Shown in pieces: positions 23,172 to 33,615 of a stretch of DNA of 64,000 nt (position 1 is its first letter; every line of letters starts with the position of its first letter). The DNA is from Brassica napus (Eukaryota; Streptophyta; Magnoliopsida; Brassicales; Brassicaceae). Under the pieces are notes generated by a model. The model worked only from the letters and a program-made list of their open reading frames with translations. It was not told where the DNA came from and ran no database searches. Both the position numbers and the translations under genes were made by a program. The stretch covers positions 9,252,335 to 9,316,334 of the forward strand of contig NC_063438.1 in NCBI RefSeq assembly GCF_020379485.1, in the 5' to 3' direction.

Positions 23172-24131
23172 ATGAAGTTCAAGGCGTTTCTCACTGAAAA
23201 CGGAGTGAATCTCTTAGAGAGAAGGTTCCTTCCCGCGTTTGACAAAATGGGCAAAACCTGTTACCTCTTCCTCACCAAAGACCACTTGTTCTTCCTCCAC
23301 AACCTTCTCAACGGCGACGGAGTCCAATGCATTGCTCAGTTCCGCATCGACGTCCTCTTCGACGACTACCGTATCTCCAGCCAGAACGACGACCGTATCG
23401 CCTTCTCCCTGGACGTTTCTCTTCTCTACCGTGCTGTCAAGAGCAGTGTCAGCATTTGCACTGAGTTCAGCGGCGGGTTGGCTTCCAATAGGCTTCAGAT
23501 CAAGCTTGTGAAGAAGCTCCCTCATAACTGTACGCAACCAATGCCCTTCTTGACGTTTGAGACCAAGGGGTATAAATCTGCTGTCATTCAAGATGTTCCC
23601 ATCTCCAAACCGCTGTCTCGGTCTCAAGTTGTGGAGCTTCAGACAGCTCTTGACTCTGCTCAAGACCTGCCTCCCACTCTCGTTCAGGTCCAGGACCCGA
23701 ATCAGTTACAGAACTTTGTGGACCGTATGAAACATGTTGGGGATGTGCTTAATGTTACGATAAGCAAGCATGGTGATCTTCAGGTGCAGACCTCCACGAC
23801 ATTGATAAGGCTTGGCTCTGAGTTTCAGAGGCTTTCGGTTGTTGGTGAGAAGTCTCAGGCTCCTGCTGAGGATAGGAACTTGAGCGCTCAGGCACGGTCA
23901 GAGAGAGCGATTGCAAGAGGAGATGCTCAGTCTGTGCAGGTGAGTGTTAAGCACTTCTTAAAGAGCCTTCAGTGTCATTTAACCAAACCAGACTCGGCTT
24001 TCTATGGGATTGCTCCTCAAGGTGCTTGCTTGACTGTCATCTTCCAGTTCTTGGTTCCAGGGACTCGCCAAACCGACAAATCTATCACTTTGCATTGCAG
24101 GCTTCCTGTCTTGGATACAGGCTCCAACTAA
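23172..24131 (+). CDS. HUS1: HUS1, subunit of the 9-1-1 checkpoint clamp
   Basis: A single-exon protein of 319 residues covering the whole Hus1 family (PCNA-like fold). It starts MKFKAFLTENGVNLLERRFLP, has the family segment KTCYLFLTKDHLFFL, and ends near FYGIAPQGACLTVIFQFLVP. HUS1 joins RAD9 and RAD1 in a ring loaded at damaged DNA to activate ATR signalling in the nucleus. The frame is clean and the length is normal. The promoter is displaced by the chromovirus. Gene order supports the counterpart of AT1G52530. Confidence 0.95.
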   Translation: MKFKAFLTENGVNLLERRFLPAFDKMGKTCYLFLTKDHLFFLHNLLNGDGVQCIAQFRIDVLFDDYRISSQNDDRIAFSLDVSLLYRAVKSSVSICTEFSGGLASNRLQIKLVKKLPHNCTQPMPFLTFETKGYKSAVIQDVPISKPLSRSQVVELQTALDSAQDLPPTLVQVQDPNQLQNFVDRMKHVGDVLNVTISKHGDLQVQTSTTLIRLGSEFQRLSVVGEKSQAPAEDRNLSAQARSERAIARGDAQSVQVSVKHFLKSLQCHLTKPDSAFYGIAPQGACLTVIFQFLVPGTRQTDKSITLHCRLPVLDTGSN

Positions 24132-24328
24132 ATCTTAATGAGTGTTAGTAGTTTGCTTTTATCAAAAAGACTTTCCGTTAAGACCATATATGTACTACAT
24201 TACACTCCCCTACAAGCTCTCTCAAGCATCAACAATTGAACAAAAAGAAAAAGAAAAACCAAAATCATATTCTTACAAAAGAAACAAAGAATGTGTGAAA
24301 CCGAACAACAGACACTTTTGTTTTTTAT

Positions 24329-25828
24329 CTACTCTTGTTCTTGTTTTTGATGTTCCTTCTCTTCAGAGATTTCATCTATAGCTTCCCCTGCATTGTTTCT
24401 ATTGAAGAGTGGAGTACCTTCAAGATAAGTCATCTTCTCCTTAGATTCATTCATCAGCATGTCCACAACCTCAGACATTGTTGGTCTCTTCTCTGGCTCA
24501 CTCTGAGCACACATAAGCGCAACCAAAACTAGCTTTTTCAGCTCCTCTTCCACATACTTCCCATTCAGCCTTGGATCCACAATGTCGCCATACTTCTTCT
24601 CATAAACCAGAGGTAAAACCCATTCGGTAATACCCCGCTTTACTGTTTGGTTTAGCCTTTCTATAGGTCTCTTACCAGTTACAAGCTCAAGCAAAACAAC
24701 ACCGAAACTATACACATCTCCCATATATGTCCCTCTTCCTGATTCAATACATTCTGGTGAGAGATACCCAATGTTATTACCACCCTTGGTGGTTTTAGTA
24801 GCTCCATCTTCATCTGGCATCAGCTTACCATATCCAAAATCAGTAACACGAGCTTCAAATTCTGAATCTAGCAGCACATTGCTTGCTCTAACATCTCCAT
24901 GGACTATCCGAGGTGTTGCATGATGGTGTAAGTATCTATACAAAATGAAAACGAATAATCAGTTTCCATATTTATATGAACGTATCTTGATTCTGGAGGA
25001 CTTTTACGCAATAGCCTGAGCACAGGATACTGCGATTTTCATCCGCCTGGTCCAGTCAAGAAGTGACTCAGAGGAATGCAGACCATGAAGATGTGAAACC
25101 AAGCTCAGATTTGGCATGTACTCATAAACAAAGAGTCGCTCTTGTCCTTCCGCACAGTAGCCTCGCAGGCTCAATAGATTCTTGTGGCGAATACGTGCGA
25201 GAATCTCGACTTCTACAGCAAAATCTGTCTCTTCTCCGCTACTCCATGCCTTGAGTCTCTTGACTGCAATCTACAGACAAGAACATTAACTCATTATTAG
25301 AAATGAAAATCAAAGAGACCAATCTGTACAATGGACAAGACTTTTAAAGATCAAAGATACCTGAGATCCAGACGAGAGCTGACCCCAATACACACTACCA
25401 AATCGACCTTCGCCGAGTTTGTTATCATAATTAAAACTGTTCGTGGCTGCGTGAAGTTCCTTCAGTGTAAAAATCCTCCATGATGGTTCAGTCTTAACCT
25501 TCTTTCTCCTGTGTGACATCAAAACAAATAAAACATTAGTTTCTCACTTCCTCCTCCTTATGATTGTTACCAAATCTGAAACTGACAGGGTGTTCTTGTC
25601 CGAATATTCCAACAGCTAAAGAAGATAATTTGAACATGCATAGGCTCCTTCCTAAACTCAAGCATTCTAAAGTATCTCAAAACCCAGATTAGGAAGAACA
25701 CCAAAACCGATGAAACCAAGCGAAAGACTTGGGAAGAAACCCACAAACCAACAAATCAGTTGAGTCAAGATACACCCTACTTACCCATTAGATCCTTTTC
25801 CACAACAGAAGCAACAGGAAAACTGCAT
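24329..25828 (-). CDS. Receptor-like cytoplasmic protein kinase
   Basis: Four exons: 25828-25785, 25508-25361, 25270-25008 and 24935-24329 (1062 nt, 353 residues, all in frame). It is a Ser/Thr kinase with no signal peptide or membrane segment. The N-terminus MQFSCCFCCGKG is Cys-rich and could be palmitoylated, placing it at the membrane. Kinase motifs: Gly-loop GEGRFGSVYWG, Lys in IAVKRL, catalytic loop VHGDVRASN (HGD instead of HRD, so non-RD), DFGYGKL, and SPECIESGRGTYMGDVYSFG. The C-terminal tail is Glu/Gln-rich. Counterpart of AT1G52540 by gene order. The pathway is unknown. Confidence 0.92.
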
Positions 25829-26689
25829 CTTTGAACAAACCCACACACACAAAAAAATATAGCTCCTTTCGTGTAGAGACTCTTCCTCGTTGATGCCAGA
25901 GAGAAAGAGGGTTAAAGCAAAAAAGGTAACGCCTCTTTTTTGCCTGGAGAATATAACAGTAAAGCAAAGGAAACTCCTTTGGTACTCAAATCTCGTTGTA
26001 ATGAACTTTTTTTTTTTTTTACTTCTTGAAGAAGAGAAACGAATATTTAGTATAGAATCTCTCTCTCTCTCTATTATTTAAAACCCGGTTGGCTTTTGTC
26101 GCCTTTGAATTTTAATGGGGATGTCGAGCTGTTTTTAATTTGAAAATTATAATATTATTAAAATATTAGTGTGAATGATGATTGTACATATCTACATATA
26201 TATGGTTATTTAATAAATAGTATATTATCAAAGATAATTAGGTGTTATCTATATATTAAATTTATTATTTTAAATTTTAAAGCTTTGCTTTTTATGACCT
26301 GTTGATGACAATGGCTCATGACAACTAATCATTTTTTTAGTTCTTTTATATGTGAAAATCTCAAGGTATATGTAAATTTGGTTATTAGAATCAAATTAAA
26401 AATATATAATTTAATGTTTTTGTATTTGGATGCAACATCTGAATACTTAACATGTTCATCTAAATGTTATTCGTTTTCGTAGTTAGTATTTATATTTATA
26501 TGCTAAATTTGTTAGTTTGTTAATTTAATAATATCAATTGAATGCTACTAATTGGAAATACTAAAAAATATGATTTATACTATAATAATGAAAAATAAGT
26601 ATATTTACAGAAATATTTTTAAAATTATATTGGTAACAAAATATTGTTTTATATAAATAATTTTCAAATTAAATTGTCAATACGAGAAC
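25829..26689. other. Kinase promoter side and AT-rich intergenic DNA
   Basis: A CT repeat (26058-26072) lies about 240 bp upstream of the kinase start. Beyond it the sequence is strongly AT-rich with no gene. Confidence 0.4.
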
Positions 26690-27670
26690 ATGATTTTGTT
26701 AATTTAACATGATTTTGTTATTTTTACAGAAAATGTTATTTTGGAATTTTGATGAAAAACTTGTTTTTTCAATTTAAAACTGATTTTGTGGTTTTGGAGA
26801 AAATCCTTTGTAATTCTGGTGGAAAATAGTATAGACGAGAAAAGTCAATTATGTTGTTTTGCCGGGAAAATCCGATTTAGCGGTTTAGGAGAAAGCCCTG
26901 ATTTTGTAATTTTGGCGGATATTTTAAGCAAGAAAAGTCAATTATGTTGTTTTGCCAGAAAAACCTAATTTGCGGTTATGGTGGGAGAAATCTGATTTTG
27001 ATGTTTTGACGAGAAAGTTTTTTTTTACGTTTTTGTGGAAAAATCTTATTTGTCGTTTTGGTAGAAAAGCCAATATTGCTATTTTAGCGGAAAAACTCTG
27101 ATTTGCGGTTTTGGCGGGAAATCTCGATTTTACTATTTTAGCAGGAAATCCCGACTTTATGGTTTTGGAGAGAAAATCCAATTTTATGATTTTTTTGTAA
27201 AATAACTTTGATTTTACTGTTTTGGTGAGAAAATCAAATTTAGCGGTCTAGCCAATTTTGCAATTTTGGTGAAAAAAATCGGATTTTGCGGTTTTGACGA
27301 AAAACTCAATTTTGTAGTGTTGGTGAGAAAACTTTATTTTTCGGTTTTGGCGAAAAAACTTAATTTGTGTTTTTGGCAGAAAAAAAGAGATTTTCCGGGT
27401 TTGCGAAAAATATGATTTTGTAGGTTTTGGTGAAAACCCCCCAATCTTTGCGGTTTTGGCGAGAAAACTTAATTTCCACTTTGATGAAAATTTTGATTTT
27501 GGCGAGAAAACTTGAATTTTGGTTTTGGTAAGAAATTCTAATTTTATGGTTTTGGCAAAACAATTCAACTTTGTCATTTTGGCTAGAAAACTCGATTTTA
27601 CGATTTTAATGGAGAAACTTAATTGTTGTTTTAGCAGAAAATCTCTAGTTTACTGTTTTGCCAAGAAAAA
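26690..27670 (+). repeat. Degenerate tandem array of E2F-like motifs (array 1)
   Basis: About 30 degenerate units of roughly 30-40 bp follow the pattern GATTTTGCGGTTTTGGCGGGAAAA. The core TTTTGGCGGGAAA, an E2F-type site, is exact once near 27110 and mutated in most units. Reading frames through it are artefacts of the repeat. The same unit occurs in the opposite orientation at 32385-33020. I found no inverted ends or target duplication here. Confidence 0.75.
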
Positions 27671-27893
27671 AATTACTTCGCTTAAGAAAAAAAGAATATA
27701 TTATCTAATAATTACAATAATTAATCTAGTTAATTTTATATTTGTATTGAGTGAAATATTTTAAATTTTAATATGCTGATTTTGCATTTAAACTCTATAT
27801 TTTTGTATCTCAAATATCAGATATGCGAAATACTATAGATTTTGCATCGAGATACATTATCAAGATATTGATGCTACTGTGTCCAAATGAACA

Positions 27894-29488
27894 TCCCCTA
27901 TATATTATTTGAGAAGCATTACAACTTATTTTTGTAGCCATGTGTCATCACTAGGATGATTCTTAGAATCATTAGAGAAATATGTTGGTCCATCTAATTA
28001 TATAATAAGCTTTTTATTAAACTAACAATAAATTCATTATTAATGTACTTTATTATTTCCTTAAATAAAATTTACGGAATTGCCTAATGTGGCTATAGGG
28101 GTGGGCGTTCGGGTACCTGTTCGGGTTCGGGTCGGGTATTTCGGATTTTCGGGTATTTCGGTATAGAGGTGTAAAATCCATTCGGGTATTTCTGTACTTC
28201 GGGTCGGGTTCGGGTATTTTTAGTTCGGATTCGGTTATTTCGGATCGGGTTCGGATATTTAGATTTTGAAAAAAAAAATTAAATTTTTCTTTCTCAAATT
28301 TCTTGTATTTAAAAATATAACTTTCTGTCAACTAATTTTTTATTTTTAATAGATTGAATGGTTAATAGATTTGGACATAACATTTTAAAACTAAAAATGC
28401 ATAAATTTAGTTATTTTTAAAAAAAAAATTGGATGTAACTTTTTGTTAATTTTTGAAATAAAAAACTTGACATGCATTTTAAGTGAGTAGCAAATTATTT
28501 TTTCCGTAATTGTATGTATATCATATAAACTTAAAGTATGTATAGTGTCAATATAAATATTTTATATAAAATGAAAGATGTAAACTAGAAATATAGGGTT
28601 AATTATACATATGTTCGGTTATCTTCGGATATCCATTCGGGTTCGGGTATTATCCGTTCGGGTTCGGATATCCAATCTCTTCTTATTCAATACCCGTTCG
28701 GGTATTTTGCTACTTCGGTTCGGATTTCGGTTCGGGTTTTTCGGATCGGGTTCGGGTGCCACTTCGGATATCGGGTAAAGTGCCCACCCCTATGTGGCTA
28801 AAATATATATGGCAATTAATGATTTTGGATAATAAAGATTTGATAAAAAATAGTGTATCTTCTATCATATTTTTTAATTTAAAACTATTAAATAAATTAA
28901 ACAACCACAATGACCAAATGATTACAAAATTATATAAGTAAAAAGTCTAATTTAATTAATTATATTAATATATATATATATATATATTTTTTTAAATTAA
29001 ACTATAAACCATATAAAATACATATATATTTTAGTTTCAATACTTTGAACAATTTTTTGATAAAAGTTTTGAACGAACATTGACAACTTATTTTTAAAAA
29101 AATATAAATTACTAAAACTATTAATCTCACAATGAAAATTTTGTTATCAGTATTTAAATTTTTTTATATAAAAGATACATATGATCAAAAAAATATATGA
29201 GTAGAAATCATCATTTAATAGACATTAATATTAAAAAATACTAAAATATACTATGTATGTTAGTATCATTTAAATTTAATTACTTATCCTATCAAATATA
29301 AAAAAAATATTTTTTGGATTAATAAAATTGATTTATATGTTCACACCAATTTAATTATATATCTAATAGTTACCGACTTTTAATTATTCAATATATATTT
29401 ATTATTCATAATATGTAAAAATATTTAATACATAAAATAATTTTTATATATAATGTTCATCCGGCGCAAGGCGCGGGTCTTAACCTAG
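27894..29488 (+). mobile_element. Non-autonomous Helitron with nested hAT MITE
   Basis: The 5' end TCCCCTATATATTATTTGAG follows an A. The 3' end has a GC hairpin (CCGGCGC-AAG-GCGCGGG) 10 nt before CTAG, followed by T, as expected for insertion between A and T. No coding sequence is present. A 697-bp hAT element (28096-28792) is inserted inside. Confidence 0.75.
28096..28792. mobile_element. hAT-type MITE with TTCGGGT subterminal repeats
   Basis: Perfect 11-bp inverted ends TAGGGGTGGGC, with the exact 8-bp target duplication TGTGGCTA on both sides (28088-28095 and 28793-28800). Both flanks just inside the ends carry many copies of TTCGGGT/TCGGGTATTTCGG, the kind of subterminal motif that hAT transposases bind. 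The centre is AT-rich and non-coding. Confidence 0.9.
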
Positions 29489-29575
29489 TTATTTGAGTAT
29501 TTGTATATACATCATCTTGATATTTACTTGAGATCTAGAAATAAAACTTGCTCTTATCACAAACATTTCATATTC

Positions 29576-30182
29576 ATATCATGTTCTGACAGTAGAAACT
29601 GATAAAATATCATGGAGAAGGATTGAATGTGGTACACCTCATTCTCCTAGTTCTGGTACATGTCTATGCTTCAGTGGTGTTTTGTACTACAGAGCTTCTG
29701 AAGCCTTTTCAAATGCTTCTATGATTGTGTGCTTTGACGTAAGATCTGAGAAATACAAGTTCATTAGAGTTAGGGAAAGTTCCATGGGAGCAGTGCATCC
29801 TATAACAACTCTGATAAACTACAACGGAAAATTGGCTTCACTTATGGTGGAAAGGTATTATATTTATGCTATTGCTGAAGCAATTATAAGTTTTGACATG
29901 TGGGTTCTACAAGACCCTGGAAAGCAAGAATGGTCGAAGCATACTTGCAAGTTTCTCATTTCGAGGAATGAAGTTAGAGAGGACAAGTTTTACTCTGTGG
30001 GTGTGACTAGTACAAATGAAATTGTGTTATTTCCAGGCTATGTATGCGACCCTTTTTATGTTTATTGCTGCAATCTCGAGAGGAAAACTATCAGAAGAGT
30101 TGAAGTCCGAGAAACGCGAAAGTTTAAGGGTAATAAAGTTTTCACTTTTCTAGACCGTATAGAGGACGTGAAGCTTATATAA
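29576..30182 (+). pseudogene. F-box-associated (FBA) domain fragment
   Basis: The frame reads HVLTVETDKISWRRIECG, SGTCLCFSGVLYY, SMIVCFDVRSEKYKFIRV and onward to GNKVFTFLDRIEDVKLI before a stop. This is the C-terminal kelch-like FBA region of plant F-box proteins. The F-box itself and the N-terminal half are missing; the sequence before 29576 is transposon-derived. A 5'-truncated gene copy. Confidence 0.7.
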
Positions 30183-30402
30183 TTGTTTGGCCCTTTAAGT
30201 TGTCTCATTATAAGGATTGTGGTAGAGCTCTGATTTTTTATAGTGGTTCTTTTGCTTATTAGATATTAGTTATCTGTGTTACAAAAAAAGAAAAGATATT
30301 AGTTATCTTGAGTTTGTCTTTGATGTTATTCATCTATCCTCTTGTGCAATGGTTCATACACAATGGAGCTAAAAGAATCTTTATCTTTCTGAAACTCTAT
30401 AT

Positions 30403-30509
30403 CAAAATCTGTCTCTTGTTCGCTACTCCATGCCTTGAGTCTCTTGACTACAATCTACAGACAAGAACAACAAGAACTCATTATTAGAAATAAAATTCAA
30501 AGAGACCAA
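30403..30509 (-). pseudogene. Duplicated fragment of the neighbouring kinase gene
   Basis: About 105 bp closely match 25219-25322 of the kinase gene, covering the start of its third exon (IAVKRLKAWS region) and adjoining intron sequence, in the same orientation. Because the intron is included, it was copied from DNA, not from mRNA. It has a few substitutions and small indels. Confidence 0.8.
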
Positions 30510-31450
30510 CTCATGCTGCCACGGCAAGAACATGCTTTTTTTTATGTATTAAGCAAGTTCTCAAACCAGGTTTGCTGCCTTAAGAACGTTTCAATGTGAT
30601 CGTGTACACTCATAAATCGAGGACTCATATAGAGAACTGGACATGAAAACGACCCATCCTCCGGAAACACCAAGCCAGTTAAGCTAAATTACCCGTTGAC
30701 AAACTTTCCAAAAAACACCTGATTCGAAGAAGCCTCCTAAAAACCCACATAATTGATGTGATTATTTGGAGAAGAGCGAGTTAGAGAGAGCCGCACAACC
30801 TGCACCATGAAAATCTAAGGGACAACGAGCATACCACAACAGAGTCAGAGGCAAACTCACATATGCAACATGCCACAATTACACACCACACCAAACGCGA
30901 AGCCACCAGGGAAACACCGCAGATGCACCACCACCAGAGAACCAGCGGAGGAACTCCAAAACGAGCAGATAGCATGGATCTCACCCAAGACAGTGAAACA
31001 TGGTACCCGGACCCTTCTACAGATACCATTATGCTTTTCAACACACACCCCAGTTGCTACAATGGAAGAGAAACTAGGCACCAAAGATGATTGAAGGTGC
31101 CTATGTGTCACCATATTGAAACGCAGCAGTTCAAAAGGTTAACATATTCGGAAATCTCCAGATCTATTCTTATTTTTAACTCCAGAAGCATTTTGTGGCT
31201 TACTACGCCCTTCCCTAGGTATCCACAGTAAGCATTTCCAGCATTTCCTCCCTCGTCAGAGAATTTGCAACAAATACAGGACAACCACGAAAATAAAGAG
31301 AGTTCGTTTTCAAGCAAAACCTAAATTGTAAAACTTCCAGATTAAAAGAAAAAATGACGGATATAAGTCACAATTGATAATCTCAAGTTTCTAAGAGTTT
31401 CTAGGTCTAAACCTAAAATGCAATGTACCTTCTTGTTTCTTCTACAACCT
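30510..31450. other. Unassigned repeat-like sequence
   Basis: This is moderately GC-rich for the region, with open minus-strand frames at 30781-31044 and 31108-31317 that match no domain I know. It resembles the block at 1-1850 in character (Trp/Cys/Leu-rich readings on the minus strand), suggesting a retroposon leader. Confidence 0.25.
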
Positions 31451-32225
31451 TTTTCTGGATAATCTTTTTTTTTAGCAATAAAAATACTATCATTTCATTA
31501 ACTGATTATATAGTCTAGTACAAATGGTATCATAGCAAATCAAACACAACAACAGGGGATAAACCAGATTAAAAGACTTAAGAAAAGAGCGCTCTAAGCC
31601 AAACTAGATAACCCACATCAGTATAAGATTGAAACTGATCCTCCTTGATTACACTATCTGCTATGAGGAACGTTCCTTTAATAATTTGACGAGGTTGAGA
31701 CGCCAATTCAAAAAATCTTCAATCCTTAAGAGAAGCTTACTAGAGTAAAATTTAAGAGAGGGCCAATCAGAAGGTTTGGAGATGGCACTTACAATGTTGT
31801 GATCTTTACTTGCAAAGATGATGGAATCAAAATGAAAGTTCTTCATACTATCAGTATCCCAGTTTCAACTTTCATAAGAAGCGTCCGACTTGATAAGGGT
31901 GTTGGTAAAAGACCTCATCCATGTAGTAACACTTTGCCTTCATGGTAACTGAGAATCCAAGAAATTCTACATTCATTACGCTGTTTGTCCAAGGCAAGGC
32001 CAATATTGTTACACTGAAGCCAAGTAAGAGGAGGAGGTTTCCAGCCAAAGATGATCCGCTTTTTTCTTTCCAAATCAAGTTCCTTTTTTTCCATAGATTT
32101 CATTAGAAACCAGTGATGCAACTTCCTCATAAACTGATCTTGTGAAGGTTGGACTCAAAGTCCTTTAAAGAAGAATGATTTTCTATCTTTCCAGATCAAG
32201 ATGAGACAAAAGGAGCGTTTGCAAG

Positions 32226-33196
32226 TAGGGGTGGCAATTGGGTCTGATGACCATGGCCTAACTCAGTCCAAATTAAAATGGTCTTGATATGGTAAGCTCC
32301 AAAGGGTTGGTAGTCCAAATGAGCTAAAACCAAATTTAACCAAAAATTTAGGGTTTTGAAGTTGAGAAAAAATAGAAATCAAAATCATGAATAAAAAATA
32401 TGTTTTCCCACCAAAATCGCAAAATCATGTTTTTTCACCAAAACCGCAAAATTATATTTTTTGCCAAAATCGAAATCGCAAAAGCACTTTTTACGCCAAA
32501 ACCGCAAAATCTGATGACAAAAAAAAACAAAACCACAAAATCATGTTTTTCCACCAAAACTGGAAAAACACATTTTTCCGTCAAAATCACAAAATCATGT
32601 TTTTCGCCAAACCGCAAAAAAAAAAAATATGTGTCCTGCAGAAATTGCAAAAAACACGTTTTCCCGCCAAACTGCAAAATCACGTTTTTCCGCCAAACTG
32701 CAAAAACACATTTTCCGCCAAACCGCAAAAATACATTTTTCCGCCAAACCGCAAAAACACGTTTTCCCGCCAAAATTACAAAATCGTGTTTTCCCGCCAA
32801 ACCGCAAAAACACGTTTTTCCGCCAAAATTGCAAAAACATGTTTTCCCGCCAATATCGCAAAATCATGTTTTCCACCAAACCCGTAAAATTATGTTTTCC
32901 CGCCCAAACCGTAAATCATGTTTTCTGCTAAAACCGTAAAATCAAATTTTCCTGCCAAAACCGCAAAATACGGTTTTCCGTCAAATATGTAAATGGTGTT
33001 TTTTCCAGAACCGTAAAATCCATTGAAATCATGTGTTTGCCACTAAAAAGGTGAAGTTACTTTTTTGGTAAAATCACAAAAAATAATTCTAACAAAAGTA
33101 TAAAACTATTCGAGCTTCGACCATAAATGTCCAAGAAATGAGATTGTCCAACTGGACAAGCCCATTTGGACATGGACAATCCAATTGATACCCCTA
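32226..33196. mobile_element. hAT-type element carrying an E2F-site array
   Basis: The inverted ends TAGGGGTGGCAATTGG and, on the complement, TAGGGGTATCAATTGG match at 14 of 16 bases. The exact 8-bp target duplication TTTGCAAG lies at 32218-32225 and 33197-33204. The interior is dominated by array 2. It has no coding capacity. It splits the LINE at 31465-33220. Confidence 0.9.
32385..33020 (-). repeat. Tandem array of E2F-like motifs (array 2)
   Basis: Roughly 18-20 units of about 32-36 bp follow the pattern CAAAATCATGTTTTCCCGCC, then AAACCG. The exact core TTTTCCCGCC occurs five times (about 32660, 32761, 32790, 32842 and 32895); other units carry TTTTTCCGCC or weaker forms. TTTCCCGCC is a canonical E2F site. 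It is the inverse orientation of array 1. Confidence 0.85.
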
Positions 33197-33234
33197 TTTG
33201 CAAGCAGTTCCATTCGACCATTTTCTGGATGATC

Positions 33235-33615
33235 ACAATATTGTATTATTTTTTGAATATTTTAGTTTATTATTCGAAAGCTTAAATGGTATTTTTACTA
33301 ATAAAGTAGAATTTTTTCTCTCTTTGGGATATTTTTCGTCATGCGTCATCCTATCATTCGCTGATGTTTTTGAATTGGGTTTTGCTTTTTGATTTTGGGC
33401 TTCTGTTTTCTATTTACATTGGTTTCGATTTGGATTTTTATGCTTTTTCACGCCCAGAGATTATACACGAGTGCTTTGAGACGTTTTCTTAACACGAATT
33501 CGTGACTTGCATTCCAAGATACATGTTTAGAACTGTTCACGAGAAGGAGTTTTTTTAATTACTTGATGACAAAAGTATCTCATGTTCCATAAAACAAAAA
33601 AATGTTACAGCTGAT
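33235..33615. other. Intergenic DNA, nothing recognised
   Basis: AT-rich sequence between the LINE and the duplicated LTR-element segment. Confidence 0.4.

Larger units (their letters stand above)
31465..33220 (-). mobile_element. 5'-truncated LINE, interrupted by a hAT element
   Basis: A poly-T run at the left end (the poly-A tail on the minus strand) and near-identical target duplications TTTTCTGGATAATC (31451-31464) and TTTTCTGGATGATC (33221-33234) bound the insertion. Decayed minus-strand frames show the RNase H region of plant LINEs (KPPPLTWLQCNNIGLALDK, GKVLLHG, FASKDHNIVSAI). Without the hAT insert it is about 777 bp. Confidence 0.8.

Noticed and set aside
26058..26072. CT repeat as a regulatory element
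   Set aside because: Short CT runs are common in plant leaders; no specific function can be supported.
26786..27577. Repetitive ORFs with AKTAKSxF-like units
   Set aside because: Same cause: periodic repeat DNA without stops in some frames.
32387..32939. Long overlapping ORFs on both strands rich in Lys/Phe/Asn repeats
   Set aside because: They are readings of the E2F-motif tandem array in several frames at once; no protein family fits.
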